A stretch of 32,294 nt of DNA from DATLZB01 sp035574175 (GCA_035574175.1 DATLZB010000206.1:1-32294); one strand, 5' to 3'. Shown: positions 21,830 to 31,219, numbered from the stretch's first letter. Notes: generated from the sequence alone by a model not told the origin. Numbers and translations: made by a program.

Positions 21830-22561
21830 TCAACGCGATTCTCTCCTGCCAGGCGCGAGAAGGGCAAGCATTTCTTGGAGGTTCGGCCGAGATGCGACCG
21901 CATTCCTCACCGGCCCCAGAGGCTTGAGCTCGCCCAACACGGCATTGGACAGGCAGTAGTGCATGATCGTGCGGGCCTCCTTGAGCAGATGGTGGAAAAT
22001 GACAAGCCGCGCATAGATGTGCGCCGTCTGCGGGGAGAACAGGAGCACACCGCCGATCTTTCCCCTCTTCAGCTCGCCGATCGCCGCCGACGTCAACCGG
22101 TCCGCATGGCGGGTGGTGTAGACGACAGGCTCATGCACGCTGAAGCCGAGCCGCCTGAGCTCGCCTGCGATGTCGGCCGCGACGGTATCGCCGGCAAGGT
22201 AGACGAGCGGCCCGCCGTTGACCTCCGCGTGCAGGGCGATCAACGTGACAAGGTCCCGCGCAGCGCGAGGCCCCGTGATGACCTGATCGAAGCCGAGCTC
22301 TTTGGCGGCGGCGGCCGTTCCCGGACCGACGGCATAGAGCGGCAGCGAGCGCGCATCGTGCATCGCCCTTGACGTTGCGAGCGCGCGCACGCCGTTGCGG
22401 CTGGTCGCGATCAGCGCCTGAGCACCGGTCAGGTCGACATCCTCTGCGCCCTCAAAGCGGATGCTGATCAGCGGTTCGATCAGCACGTCGTGCCCGAGCG
22501 CCTCGAGCCGCGCCTTGAGTTCGCCGGCATCGGGTTCGGGGCGCGTGACAAGCAGGCGCAT
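21830..22561 (-). CDS. hemD: Uroporphyrinogen-III synthase
   Basis: HemD closes hydroxymethylbilane to uroporphyrinogen III, with inversion of ring D. The product begins MRLLVTRPEPDAGELKARLE, the typical start of the family, and has two-domain features such as ALIATSRNGVRAL and the later strand VLLFSPQTAHIY. ATG 22561 overlaps the hemC stop (TGATG), so translation is coupled. An ATG-preceding GTG would add one residue. Length (243 aa) is usual. Sequence conservation in this family is low, so assignment rests on motif style plus its place after hemC. Confidence 0.9.
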   Translation of the reverse strand: MRLLVTRPEPDAGELKARLEALGHDVLIEPLISIRFEGAEDVDLTGAQALIATSRNGVRALATSRAMHDARSLPLYAVGPGTAAAAKELGFDQVITGPRAARDLVTLIALHAEVNGGPLVYLAGDTVAADIAGELRRLGFSVHEPVVYTTRHADRLTSAAIGELKRGKIGGVLLFSPQTAHIYARLVIFHHLLKEARTIMHYCLSNAVLGELKPLGPVRNAVASRPNLQEMLALLAPGRRESR

Positions 22562-23502
22562 CACCTGAGCCCCGCCAGAAACGCTGGGCCGGCCTTGCTC
22601 AGCACCTCCTCCGCGGCAGCCTCGCCAAGCGCCAGGGCGGCGGCCGGGCTGCCGCTACGGCTGGCCTCGAATGCGGTCGAACCGTCCGGGGCCAGCACCA
22701 TGCCGCGGAATTGGAGCCTCGCCCCGTCGAGCCGCGCCAAGCCGGCGATCGGGGTGCGGCACGAACCATCAAGGCGAGCCAGAAAAGCGCGCTCGGCGGC
22801 GACGCACAGCGCCGTCGGCTCGTGATTGATCGCTGCCAGAAGCCGCCGAGCATCTTGGTCCGTGTCGCGCACTTGGACTGCGATGGCACCCTGCGCTACC
22901 GCGGGCAGCATGTCTTCGACCGGTATCAGAGCCGTGATGCGGTTGGCCGCATGGAGGCGTTCGAGCCCCGCCGCGGCCAGCACCGTCGCATCGGCGAGTC
23001 CAGCCTCGAGCTTGGCCAGTCTCGTGTCGACGTTGCCGCGGAAGTGCACCAGCCTGAGATCGGGCCTCATACGCGCTAGGAAGGCCCGCCGCCGCAGCGA
23101 CGAGGTGCCAACGACGGCGCCGGCGGGAAGGTCGGCCAATCGTGGATACTTGAGGCTGATGAACGCATCGCGCACATCCGCCCGCTCGAGCACCGCGCCG
23201 ATAGCAAGACCCGCGGGCAGAACACTGGTCATGTCCTTCATCGAGTGAACGGCTAGGTCGATCTCGTGATCGATCAGCGCGTCCTCGATTTCCTTGGTGA
23301 ACAGGCCTTTGCCACCGGCATCGGCAAGTGGGCGATCGGCCAGGCGATCCCCCGAGGTCTTGATGGGCCGGATCTCGAACCGCTGCTCGGGCAAACCGTG
23401 TGCGGCCATCAGCCGCCGGCGCACCTCTTGCGCCTGCGCCATGGCGAGCGGCGAACCCCGCGTTCCGATCCGGATGCTGGTCCTGGTGTTGGCAGCTTGC
23501 AC
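22561..23502 (-). CDS. hemC: Hydroxymethylbilane synthase (porphobilinogen deaminase)
   Basis: HemC links four porphobilinogens into hydroxymethylbilane. The start is GTG 23502. All hallmarks are visible: IRIGTRGSPLAMAQA, the Lys/Arg-rich substrate site (IKTSGDRL), VHSMKD with the catalytic Asp at 90, GTSSLRRRAF, and C248 in DGSCRTP, which carries the dipyrromethane cofactor. 313 aa is normal. It is the first gene of the leftward heme unit and is divergent from tsaD across 107 bases (23503-23609), which must hold both promoters; I see no clear core elements there. Confidence 0.96.
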   Translation of the reverse strand: MQAANTRTSIRIGTRGSPLAMAQAQEVRRRLMAAHGLPEQRFEIRPIKTSGDRLADRPLADAGGKGLFTKEIEDALIDHEIDLAVHSMKDMTSVLPAGLAIGAVLERADVRDAFISLKYPRLADLPAGAVVGTSSLRRRAFLARMRPDLRLVHFRGNVDTRLAKLEAGLADATVLAAAGLERLHAANRITALIPVEDMLPAVAQGAIAVQVRDTDQDARRLLAAINHEPTALCVAAERAFLARLDGSCRTPIAGLARLDGARLQFRGMVLAPDGSTAFEASRSGSPAAALALGEAAAEEVLSKAGPAFLAGLR

Positions 23503-23609
23503 GCCCGGTGCTCCAATTGTAAGGCGTTGTCGGGGCTCGACCTATAGATGCGCCCGGTGAAGCCCCTTGGCAATCTGCGGCACGAGGCGGCGCAGAGCGA
23601 AAGATTGCG

Positions 23610-24707
23610 GTGAAGCCTCCCGGCGAAACGTGGGTGCTCGGCATCGAGACGAGCTGCGATGAGACCGCAGCCGCCGTCGTGGCGCGTGGGCCGTCGGCTC
23701 GCGGCCGCATCCTGTCCGACATCGTGCGGTCCCAATGGCAGCAGCATCGTTTTTTCGGAGGTATCGTCCCCGAAATCGCCTCACGCGCGCATGCCGAGTG
23801 CCTCGACGCGGTCATCGAGCGTGCCATGGAGGAAGCGGGGGCGAACTTCACTGCGCTCGATGCAGTGGCCGCCACCGCCGGCCCAGGCCTCATCGGCGGG
23901 CTGATCGTCGGGCTCACCACCGCAAAGGCGATCGCCCTCGCGCATGACATCCCACTCATCGCCGTGAACCACCTCGAGGCCCACGCGTTGACCGTCGGAC
24001 TGACCGAAGCGCTGTTTCCGCCCTATCTCTTGCTGCTCGTTTCGGGCGGGCACACGCAGCTCCTGCTCGTCGAGGAGGTGGGCCGTTACGTGCGCCTCGG
24101 CACCACCATCGACGATGCGCTGGGCGAGGCCTTCGACAAGACGGCCAAGCTGCTGGGCCTCGGTTTTCCGGGCGGCCCCGAAGTGGAGCGCATGGGCTTG
24201 CGCGGAAGAGGGGAGCGCTTCCATCTGCCGCGACCCATGATCGGCCGTGCCGAGCCGCACTTTTCCTTCGCCGGGCTCAAGACCGCGGTGCGCCGGCAGG
24301 CCGAAAAGCTGCGCCCACTCTCCGAGCAGGACGTGGCCGACCTTTGCGCTGCCTTCGAGGCGGCTATCGTCGAGAGCGTCTGCGACCGCGTGCGCCGCGC
24401 CATGGCACTGGCCGACCCCTGTTTGCAGGGCGCACAGGCTCGCCATCTCGTCGTTGCCGGCGGCGTCGCGGCCAACCGGCGCCTCAGAAGCGCCCTGCAT
24501 GAATTGTGTGCCGCCCAAGGCTATGCACTGCACGCGCCGCCGGCGAGACTGTGCACCGACAACGCCGCGATGGTCGCCTGGGCCGGTGCGGAGCGCCTCA
24601 GCCGCGGCGCCGTCGATCCGCTGCACTTTGCAGCGCGCGCCCGTTGGCCGCTCGATCCGGCGGCGCGGCCCGTGCTGGGCGCGGGCAGGCTCGGAGCCAA
24701 GGCCTGA
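23610..24707 (+). CDS. tsaD: tRNA N6-threonylcarbamoyladenosine transferase
   Basis: TsaD transfers the threonylcarbamoyl group to A37 of ANN-reading tRNAs. The start is GTG 23610. It shows the family motifs GIETSCDETAAAVV, HRFFGGIVPEIASRAH, the metal site H121-LEA-H125, LLVSGGHTQL and DDALGEAFDKTAKLLGLGFPGG, and a C-terminal DNAAMVAWAG. 365 aa is the usual length. It is joined to gpsA with no gap between stop and start, a common alphaproteobacterial arrangement. Divergent hemC lies upstream. Confidence 0.96.
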   Translation: MKPPGETWVLGIETSCDETAAAVVARGPSARGRILSDIVRSQWQQHRFFGGIVPEIASRAHAECLDAVIERAMEEAGANFTALDAVAATAGPGLIGGLIVGLTTAKAIALAHDIPLIAVNHLEAHALTVGLTEALFPPYLLLLVSGGHTQLLLVEEVGRYVRLGTTIDDALGEAFDKTAKLLGLGFPGGPEVERMGLRGRGERFHLPRPMIGRAEPHFSFAGLKTAVRRQAEKLRPLSEQDVADLCAAFEAAIVESVCDRVRRAMALADPCLQGAQARHLVVAGGVAANRRLRSALHELCAAQGYALHAPPARLCTDNAAMVAWAGAERLSRGAVDPLHFAARARWPLDPAARPVLGAGRLGAKA

Positions 24708-25712
24708 ATGGGAGTGTGCGAGGTGCCGTCGGTCGGAGTCATCGGTGGGGGTGCATGGGGCACGGCTCTCGCTCACACGCTGCGCCAAGCGGGCCGCGAG
24801 GTGCTGCTGTGGGCGCGCGAAAAGGAGACCATCGACGACATCAACCAGCGACACTTGAACAGCCAGTTTCTGCCGGGCATCGAGCTCGATGCCCAACTGG
24901 TTGCGACGGCGGACCTGGCCGCCGTAGCCGCCCGCGACATCGTGCTGATGGTAGCGCCTGCACAACACGTCCGCGCCATGTGCGCCGCCCTGTCGGGAAA
25001 GCTTGCCGCGGGCACGCCCATGATCATCTGCGCCAAGGGACTTGAGCAATCGACCGGCAAGCCCCTGGGCGAGGTCGTGGCCGAGTGTCTGCCCGAGGCG
25101 ACGCTTGCCGTACTTTCAGGTCCGAGCTTTGCGGCCGACGTGGCGCGCGGCAAGCCGGCCGCCCTTACTCTGGCAACGCTCGATGAGAAACTCGGCAGCT
25201 CCCTTGCCGTGACGCTCGGCCACCGCCAGTTCCGCCTCTATTGGACCAGCGACGTGCTCGGTGTGGAGCTCGGAGGCGCCGTCAAGAACGTGCTTGCCAT
25301 CGCCGCCGGCATCGTCGACGGCAAAGGGCTCGGCGCGAGTGCGCACGCCGCATTGGTCACGCGCGGATTTGCCGAGCTGCGCCGCTTCGGCGAGGCGCTC
25401 GGCGCACGGCCCGAGACGCTGATGGGCCTGTCGGGCCTCGGCGATCTGTTGCTCACGTGCGCGAGCCCCCAGTCGCGCAACATGTCGCTCGGCCGCGCGC
25501 TCGGCCGAGGCGAGACGCTCGCTTCCGTGCTCGCCGGCAGGCGTTCGGTGGCGGAGGGCCTCTATACCGCCGCAGCCGTAACCAGGCGCGCGGCGGAGAG
25601 AGGCATCGAGATGCCGATCTGCTCCGCGGTACACGCCATCATCGAAGGCAGGGTCACGGTGGATGCCGCCATCGATGCCCTGCTGGCGAGGCCGTTCCGC
25701 CCTGAGGCTTAG
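24708..25712 (+). CDS. gpsA: NAD(P)-dependent glycerol-3-phosphate dehydrogenase
   Basis: GpsA makes sn-glycerol-3-phosphate from dihydroxyacetone phosphate for phospholipid synthesis. The Rossmann motif GVIGGGAWGTALA (10-22), K110 (ICAKGLE), SGPSFAADVARG and the catalytic K193 in GGAVKNVLAIAAGI are all seen, along with GLSGLGDLLLTC and SRN. The start ATG 24708 directly follows tsaD; a slightly later GTG at 24723 is possible, since the first six residues (MGVCEV) are not conserved. 334 aa is normal. The 117 bases after it carry GC-rich palindromes only. Confidence 0.96.
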   Translation: MGVCEVPSVGVIGGGAWGTALAHTLRQAGREVLLWAREKETIDDINQRHLNSQFLPGIELDAQLVATADLAAVAARDIVLMVAPAQHVRAMCAALSGKLAAGTPMIICAKGLEQSTGKPLGEVVAECLPEATLAVLSGPSFAADVARGKPAALTLATLDEKLGSSLAVTLGHRQFRLYWTSDVLGVELGGAVKNVLAIAAGIVDGKGLGASAHAALVTRGFAELRRFGEALGARPETLMGLSGLGDLLLTCASPQSRNMSLGRALGRGETLASVLAGRRSVAEGLYTAAAVTRRAAERGIEMPICSAVHAIIEGRVTVDAAIDALLARPFRPEA

Positions 25713-25829
25713 CGCCCTCCCCAGCCGGCCGCCTCCGTAACCCACGCGCCGGCCGCTCACTTATCCCCGCCCGTTTCCGCCGCGGCATGCTCCTCCATCG
25801 CGCGATTTCGTTTGCCGGAGAGACGAGCC

Positions 25830-27269
25830 ATGGATGAAACGCCGAACCTTGGCCTGCCTTACATCATGGCGGCACAGGCCCAGAAGCATGTGACCCACAA
25901 CGAGGCTCTGCGCACGCTGGATGCCCTCGTCCAGCTCACCGTTCTCGATCGCGACCTCGCAGCGCCGCCGAGCTCCCCAGCCGACGGCGCGCGCTACATC
26001 GTCGGCCCCGCTCCGACCGGCGACTGGGCAGGGCAGGCCAACAACATCGCTGCTTGGCAAGACGGCGCTTGGCGCTTCTATACGCCCGGTCAAGGGTGGC
26101 TCGTTTGGGTGAGCGACGAGGATGTCCTGCTTGCGTTCGACGGCACGGCATGGGTGACGGCCGGCGGCGGTCCGCCGCCGTTCAACCCGGTCACGGGCGG
26201 ATTGCTCGGCGTCAATGCCACGGCCGACACCACCAATCGCCTGGCCGTCAGCTCGGCCGCCACGCTGTTCAACCACGCCGGCGCCGGCCACCAGATGAAG
26301 ATCAACAAGGCGACGGCCGGGGATACCGCCTCGCAACTGTTCCAGACCAACTTCTCCGGCCGCGCCGAATTCGGGCTTGCCGGCGACGACGACTTCCACG
26401 TCAAGGTTTCGCCCGACGGCTCGGCCTGGCACGAGGCCATTGTCATCGACCGCAACAGCGGCGAGGTGTCGTTCCCGAACACGGTCATCAGCGGCGGTCG
26501 CGAGACGCTCACCGCCAACCGCACCTACTATGTGCGCGCCGACGGCAACGACGCCAACAACGGCCTCACCGACTCGGCCGGCGGCGCCTTCGCCACCATC
26601 CAGAAGGCCTTGAATGTGGTCGGCGGTCTCGACCTTGCCACCTTCCAGGTCACCATCCAGATCGGCGACGGCACCTACACCGGCGCCGTGGTCGTCGACA
26701 AGCCGTGGGTCGGCGGCAGCCTGGTCATCGTGCAGGGCAACGTCGCCGCGCCGGGCAACGTCATCGTGTCGCCGACCGGCGCCCACGCCTTCTACATCAA
26801 GGCCACGCTGCCCTGTCCGCTGCGCTTGAAGGCCTTCGAGGGCCGCACCACCACCTCGGGCGACGTGATCCGGCTCGAGGCGCCGAGCGACATCGAGTGC
26901 GACGGGCTGCGCTTCGGGGCTTGCGCCGGCGCCCACGCCCGCTCCATGTATCCCGGCGGGCGCATCAACTTCATGTCCGCCTACACCATCAGCGGCGGGG
27001 CGCAGCGCCACTGGTATACCGAGTTCGGCGCCATCCGCGCCACCGGGCTCACCATCACGCTCACCGGTACGCCTGCCTTCGGCAACCAGTTTGCCCTCTC
27101 CGACATGAGCGGCGGCATGGATGTGGGCGGCAATACCTTCTCCGGCGGCGCCACCGGCACGCGCTACCTGGCGACGCGGCTCGGGCTGATCGCGGTGGGC
27201 GGCGCGGGCACGACTTACCTACCCGGCAATGCGGCGGGCACCACCGCCAACGGGGGGGTATACGCATGA
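25830..27269 (+). CDS. DUF2793 protein with beta-helix-like C-terminus (phage-fibre-like)
   Basis: The ATG at 25830 gives 479 aa. Residues 1-105 are a clear DUF2793 domain: NLGLPYIMAAQAQKHVTHNE, ALRTLDALVQL, and the Trp-rich part (AWQDGAWRFYTPGQGW). The C-terminal part (about 230-479) has the repeating strand pattern of a pectate-lyase-like beta helix, opening with YYVRADGNDANNGLTDSAGG and FATIQKAL. Such proteins are fibres or spikes of phages and gene transfer agents and bind cell-surface sugar. No other phage gene lies near, and flanks are housekeeping genes. A GTA accessory fibre or a relic of a prophage are both possible. Confidence 0.85.
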   Translation: MDETPNLGLPYIMAAQAQKHVTHNEALRTLDALVQLTVLDRDLAAPPSSPADGARYIVGPAPTGDWAGQANNIAAWQDGAWRFYTPGQGWLVWVSDEDVLLAFDGTAWVTAGGGPPPFNPVTGGLLGVNATADTTNRLAVSSAATLFNHAGAGHQMKINKATAGDTASQLFQTNFSGRAEFGLAGDDDFHVKVSPDGSAWHEAIVIDRNSGEVSFPNTVISGGRETLTANRTYYVRADGNDANNGLTDSAGGAFATIQKALNVVGGLDLATFQVTIQIGDGTYTGAVVVDKPWVGGSLVIVQGNVAAPGNVIVSPTGAHAFYIKATLPCPLRLKAFEGRTTTSGDVIRLEAPSDIECDGLRFGACAGAHARSMYPGGRINFMSAYTISGGAQRHWYTEFGAIRATGLTITLTGTPAFGNQFALSDMSGGMDVGGNTFSGGATGTRYLATRLGLIAVGGAGTTYLPGNAAGTTANGGVYA

Positions 27270-27401
27270 GGTGGATGGACTTGATCATCGGCCCGTTCGC
27301 CGGCACAGTGCGCGACATGCCCCGATGGCCGGCACGATGACGATCGGCGAGGACGGACCGTCACAAGGGCGCTGAGCGGACCGCATGAGCTGAAAGCGAC
27401 G

Positions 27402-27911
27402 GTGGCTGCCGTGAGCCGCAAACCGCAATCCCGCGCACGGCGTCGGTCGGGCGCAGCGGTCTCTCCGGGTGGGGGCGGGCGCTGCTACTGGCTGTTCAAG
27501 ACCGAGCCTGAGACCTTTTCCTGGTCGATGCAGAAAGCACGGGGTAGGAGGGGCGAGCCGTGGGACGGGGTGCGCAATTTCGTGGCTCGCAACAACATGA
27601 AGGCGATGAAGCTCGGCGATCTCGGATTCTTCTATCACACGGGCGATGCCAAGGAGATCGTCGGCGTGGTCGAGGTGTGCGCGACCGCCCACCCCGACCC
27701 CAAGGACGATAGCGGCATCTGGAAGTGCGTGGACGTGCGCGCGGTGTGCGACATGCCGAAGCCGGTGACGCTCGCCGCGGTGAAGGCCAACCCCGAGCTC
27801 GCCGAGATGGCCCTGGTGCGCACCGCGCGCCTTTCCGTACAGCCGGTCAGCGAGCGCGAGTGGAGGATCGTCTGCCAAATGGGCGGGCTCGATCCGGACA
27901 AGATCGGGTGA
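27402..27911 (+). CDS. EVE domain protein
   Basis: The EVE domain (PUA-like fold, related to YTH) covers residues about 28-165: YWLFKTEPETFSW, WDGVRNFVARNNMKAMKLGD, FFYHTGDAKEIVGVVEV and a final WRIVCQMGGLDPDKIG. The family is thought to bind modified bases in nucleic acid. The N-terminal 27 residues are Arg/Gly-rich and lie outside the domain; the GTG at 27402 and one at 27411 are both possible starts, without a strong ribosome-binding site. A place near gpsA/tsaD and acs is common in Rhizobiales. Confidence 0.9.
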   Translation: MAAVSRKPQSRARRRSGAAVSPGGGGRCYWLFKTEPETFSWSMQKARGRRGEPWDGVRNFVARNNMKAMKLGDLGFFYHTGDAKEIVGVVEVCATAHPDPKDDSGIWKCVDVRAVCDMPKPVTLAAVKANPELAEMALVRTARLSVQPVSEREWRIVCQMGGLDPDKIG

Positions 27912-27978
27912 GAGCATGGCGGGCCGGCCGTTCGGGACCCGGCGACCGCTCGAAGAGGATTGAGGGTAGGACCCAGCC

Positions 27979-28395
27979 ATGGCCTTCGCAGGCATCAGCT
28001 ACCTCGGGGTGCTGGCGGCTGCAGTCGCCGGCTTCCTGTTCGGCGGCGTGTGGTATGGGATTTTCTCGAGGCAATGGCTGGCGGCCGCCGGCAAGTCCCA
28101 GAAAGAACTTGAGCCCTCGAGTTCGCTCGCCGTAGCGTTGATGGTCACGGCGTTCGCCCAGTTGGTCATGGCCTACGTGCTCGCCGGCGTGATCGGCCAT
28201 CTGGGTCCGGGGCAGGTGACCCTTTGGAACGGCGTCGTCGCCGGTTTCTTCATATGGCTGGGGTTCGTTCTGACCACGCTGGTCGTCAATCACAGTTTCC
28301 AGGGACAGGCCGGCATGCTGACGGTGCTGGACGGCGGGCATTGGCTGGGCGTGCTCCTCATCCAGGGTGCCGTCATCGGCCTCATCGGGGTGTGA
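27979..28395 (+). CDS. DUF1761 membrane protein, 138 aa
   Basis: ATG 27979 starts a four-helix membrane protein. Hydrophobic segments lie at about 5-27, 50-72, 83-104 and 118-138. The start of the first helix pair (VAAVAGFLFGGVWYGIFSRQ W style) and the later NHSFQGQ and DGGHWLGVLLIQGAVIGLIG match the DUF1761 family. Function is not known for this family. It follows the EVE gene by 67 bases and precedes acs by 139 bases. Confidence 0.85.
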   Translation: MAFAGISYLGVLAAAVAGFLFGGVWYGIFSRQWLAAAGKSQKELEPSSSLAVALMVTAFAQLVMAYVLAGVIGHLGPGQVTLWNGVVAGFFIWLGFVLTTLVVNHSFQGQAGMLTVLDGGHWLGVLLIQGAVIGLIGV

Positions 28396-28534
28396 GTGCT
28401 CCCGGTACGGACGTTTCTGCGACCCGGGCGGGGCAAACCATCCTACCAAGGTAACGGTTGCCCGTCGTTTCCACTTGTTTCTAAAATCGCCGCCAAAGAG
28501 CGAGATAGCCCTGAACAGGGGAGGAGCCCCGACC

Positions 28535-30484
28535 ATGACGGACAAGGTCTATGCCGTTCCGGCCGAATGGCAGAGCCGCGCCTGGATCGATGATGCGAAG
28601 TACCGGGAGATGTACCAGCGCTCGATCGATGACCCCCACCAATTCTGGGGCGAGATGGGCAAGCGGATCGACTGGATAAGGCCGTACACCAAGGTCAAGA
28701 ACACCAGCTTCGGCCCGGGCGAGGTCGCCATCAAGTGGTACGAGGACGGCACGCTGAACGTGTCGGCGAACTGCCTCGACCGTCACCTCAAAAATCGGGC
28801 CGATCAGGTGGCCATCATCTGGGAGGGCGACGATCCGACCCACGACCAGCAGATCACCTATCGGCAGCTGCACGAGCGCGTCTCAAGGTTCGCCAACGTG
28901 CTGAAGGCCAACGGTGTCGCCAAGGGCGACCGCGTCACCATCTACCTGCCGATGATTCCGGAGATCGCGGAGGCGATGCTGGCCTGCGCCCGCATCGGCG
29001 CCATCCATTCCGTCGTCTTCGGCGGTTTCTCGCCCGACAGCCTGGCCGGCCGCATCATCGACGCCGACTCAAAGTTCATCATCACGGCCGACGAAGGGGT
29101 GCGCGGCGGCCGCCTCATTCCGCTCAAGAAGAACACCGACGAGGCGCTGAAGCGGACTGGAGGCGGCGAGAAGGTGCTGGTCGTGCGCCGCACCGGAAAT
29201 GCCGTTCCATGGACGGCAGGTCGGGACATGTGGCTGCACGAGGAAGTCACCAAAGTCGGCTCCGACTGCCCGCCCGTCGAGATGAGCGCCGAGGACCCGC
29301 TCTTTATTCTTTACACCTCGGGTTCGACCGGCAAGCCCAAGGGCGTTCTGCACACCTCCGGCGGCTATCTGGTGTACGCCTCGATGACGCACCAGTACGT
29401 GTTCGACTACCACGACGGGGACATCTACTGGTGCACGGCCGACGCCGGCTGGGTCACCGGCCACAGCTACATCATCTACGGGCCGCTCGCCAACGGCGCG
29501 ACCACGCTGATGTTCGAGGGTGTGCCGAACTACCCGACGGCCTCCCGTTTCTGGCACGTGGTCGACAAGTGGCGCGTCAACACCCTGTACACGGCGCCGA
29601 CCGCGATCCGCGCGCTGATGGGCGCCGGCGACGACTTCGTGAAGCGCACCGATCGCTCGTCCCTCAAGCTGCTCGGCACGGTGGGCGAGCCGATCAATCC
29701 CGAGGCATGGGAGTGGTATCACCGAGTGGTCGGCGATGGCCGCTGCCCAATCGTCGATACCTGGTGGCAAACCGAAACGGGGGGCATCCTCATCACCCCG
29801 CTGCCGGGCGCCACCAAGCTGAAACCCGGCTCGGCAACGCGGCCTTTCTTCGGCGTGAAGCCGGCCATCGTCGACGAGAAGGGCAACCTCATCGAGGGAC
29901 CGGGGTCCGGCAACCTCGTCATTCTCGACAGCTGGCCGGGGCAGATGCGGACCGTCTTCCGCGATCACGACCGCTTCGTGCAGACCTACTTCTCGGCCTA
30001 CAAGGGGATGTACTTCACCGGCGACGGCTGCCGCCGCGACGAGGATGGCTATTACTGGATCACAGGCCGGGTCGACGACGTCATCAACGTGTCCGGTCAC
30101 CGGCTCGGCACCGCGGAAGTGGAATCGGCCCTCGTCGCCCATCCCAAGGTGGCGGAGGCCGCCGTCGTCGGCTACCCGCACGACATCAAGGGCCAGGGTA
30201 TCTACTGCTACGTGTCACTGATGGCCGGCGAGAAGCCCGACGAGGAGCTGAGGAAGGAGCTCGTGCAGTGGGTGCGCAAGGAGATCGGACCGTTTGCGGC
30301 ACCCGATCGCATACAGTTCGCGCAAGGTCTGCCCAAGACCCGCTCGGGCAAGATCATGCGCCGCATCCTGCGTAAGATCGCCGAGGACGACTACTCGAAC
30401 CTGGGCGATACCTCGACGCTGGCCGACCCGACCGTGATCGACGATCTGGTGGCGAACCGGCAGAACCGGCGGGCGGCAAGCTGA
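28535..30484 (+). CDS. acs: Acetyl-CoA synthetase
   Basis: Acs activates acetate to acetyl-CoA through acetyl-AMP. The start ATG 28535 has GGGGAGGAG upstream and gives 649 aa, the normal length. It shows the N-terminal ACAS signature (YREMYQRSIDDPHQFWGEMG), the ATP loop YTSGSTGKPKGVLHT, the WWQTETGG adenylate motif, GDGCRRDEDGYYWITGRVDD, and the catalytic, acetylation-controlled Lys (K606) in TRSGKIMRR. A 45-base near-copy of its tail lies about 670 bases downstream. Confidence 0.97.
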   Translation: MTDKVYAVPAEWQSRAWIDDAKYREMYQRSIDDPHQFWGEMGKRIDWIRPYTKVKNTSFGPGEVAIKWYEDGTLNVSANCLDRHLKNRADQVAIIWEGDDPTHDQQITYRQLHERVSRFANVLKANGVAKGDRVTIYLPMIPEIAEAMLACARIGAIHSVVFGGFSPDSLAGRIIDADSKFIITADEGVRGGRLIPLKKNTDEALKRTGGGEKVLVVRRTGNAVPWTAGRDMWLHEEVTKVGSDCPPVEMSAEDPLFILYTSGSTGKPKGVLHTSGGYLVYASMTHQYVFDYHDGDIYWCTADAGWVTGHSYIIYGPLANGATTLMFEGVPNYPTASRFWHVVDKWRVNTLYTAPTAIRALMGAGDDFVKRTDRSSLKLLGTVGEPINPEAWEWYHRVVGDGRCPIVDTWWQTETGGILITPLPGATKLKPGSATRPFFGVKPAIVDEKGNLIEGPGSGNLVILDSWPGQMRTVFRDHDRFVQTYFSAYKGMYFTGDGCRRDEDGYYWITGRVDDVINVSGHRLGTAEVESALVAHPKVAEAAVVGYPHDIKGQGIYCYVSLMAGEKPDEELRKELVQWVRKEIGPFAAPDRIQFAQGLPKTRSGKIMRRILRKIAEDDYSNLGDTSTLADPTVIDDLVANRQNRRAAS

Positions 30485-30560
30485 CGAGAGAGAATGCCGT
30501 CGCGTGGCAGCCCGGCCTGGGTCGGCTGAGGGTTGGGCGCGGGGTGTCTCGTGGGGGCTG

Positions 30561-31028
30561 CCATCGACCGCGTGCGCGCCGAGACCGGCGTGGATCCCGA
30601 CCACCGGCCTGCGCCGGTGCAGGCTGCGTCGGGATGACGTTGGAGGTAGGCGCAAGCGTGTGCCTCAAGCAAACCCGTCATGCCGGCGCAGGCCGGCATC
30701 CACGTCCCACTTTCGTCATGCCGGCGCAGGCCGGCATCCACGCCAGGTGCCGCGTGCGCCACGGTCGAGGTCGTCCGCGACCTCGTCCGGGCGCGCGTTG
30801 CCATCGACCGCGTGCACGCCGGAGCTGGCGTGGATCCCGACCACCGGCCTGCGCCGGTGCAGGCTGCGTCGGGATGACGGTTTGGAAGGGTTGGGAGCGC
30901 AGCGCCCGTTTCCGCGGCCTCGTCCGGGCGCGCGTTGCCATCGACCTAGTGCCCGCCGAAGCTTGCGTGGATCCCGACCTTCGTCGGGATGACGATATGG
31001 ATGGGGTCACCGACCTGCGTCGGGATGA
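30561..31028. repeat. Cluster of dispersed palindromic repeats
   Basis: The gene-free stretch 30485-31219 is mostly repeats. Units at 30561-30639 and 30801-30879 are near-identical 79-mers beginning CCATCGACCGCGTG and ending CGTCGGGATGACG, with a nested palindrome (CCGGCCTGCGCCGG). A shorter relative lies at 30938-30994, and a partial copy ends at about 31028. Two exact 28-base copies in the reverse sense (CGTCATGCCGGCGCAGGCCG onward) lie at 30676-30703 and 30714-30741. All share the GTGGAT-CCG...CGG-ATGACG frame of small mobile palindromes common in alphaproteobacterial genomes. The second and third long units also share a 29-base lead (CCTCGTCCGGGCGCGCG and on). Confidence 0.85.
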
Positions 31029-31090
31029 CGAAACGGAGGCGGCGGCACCGCGCTTGGCGCCGTCGCCCGCCCCAGCTCCTTCGAGCCAGC

Positions 31091-31135
31091 AAGATCGCCG
31101 AGGACGACCACTCGAACCTGGGCGATAGCTCGATG
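31091..31135 (+). pseudogene. Duplicated fragment of the acs 3' end
   Basis: The bases at 31091-31135 match acs at 30374-30418 at 42 of 45 positions, from AAGATCGCCGAGGACGAC to the region coding NLGD-S. The fragment would encode KIAEDDHSNLGDSSM, in place of KIAEDDYSNLGDTST in acs. It is not in a gene. The repeat cluster lies between the two copies, so they may be the scar of a duplication or of a lost acs-like paralogue. Confidence 0.75.
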
Positions 31136-31219
31136 CGCCGTTGCCCAGGTTCCTTCCACCCCGCGACTCACCTATCGTGCAGCGGCAACACAACGCGTGG
31201 CAGCGAGCGGGGATGAGCC

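Noticed and set aside
26054..27340. A 428-codon frame inside the DUF2793 gene
   Set aside because: It is Arg/His-rich and shadows a frame with a clear DUF2793 domain.
28735..30375. A 546-codon frame inside acs
   Set aside because: It is a shifted frame of a fully conserved acs and yields an Arg/His-rich product with no family features.
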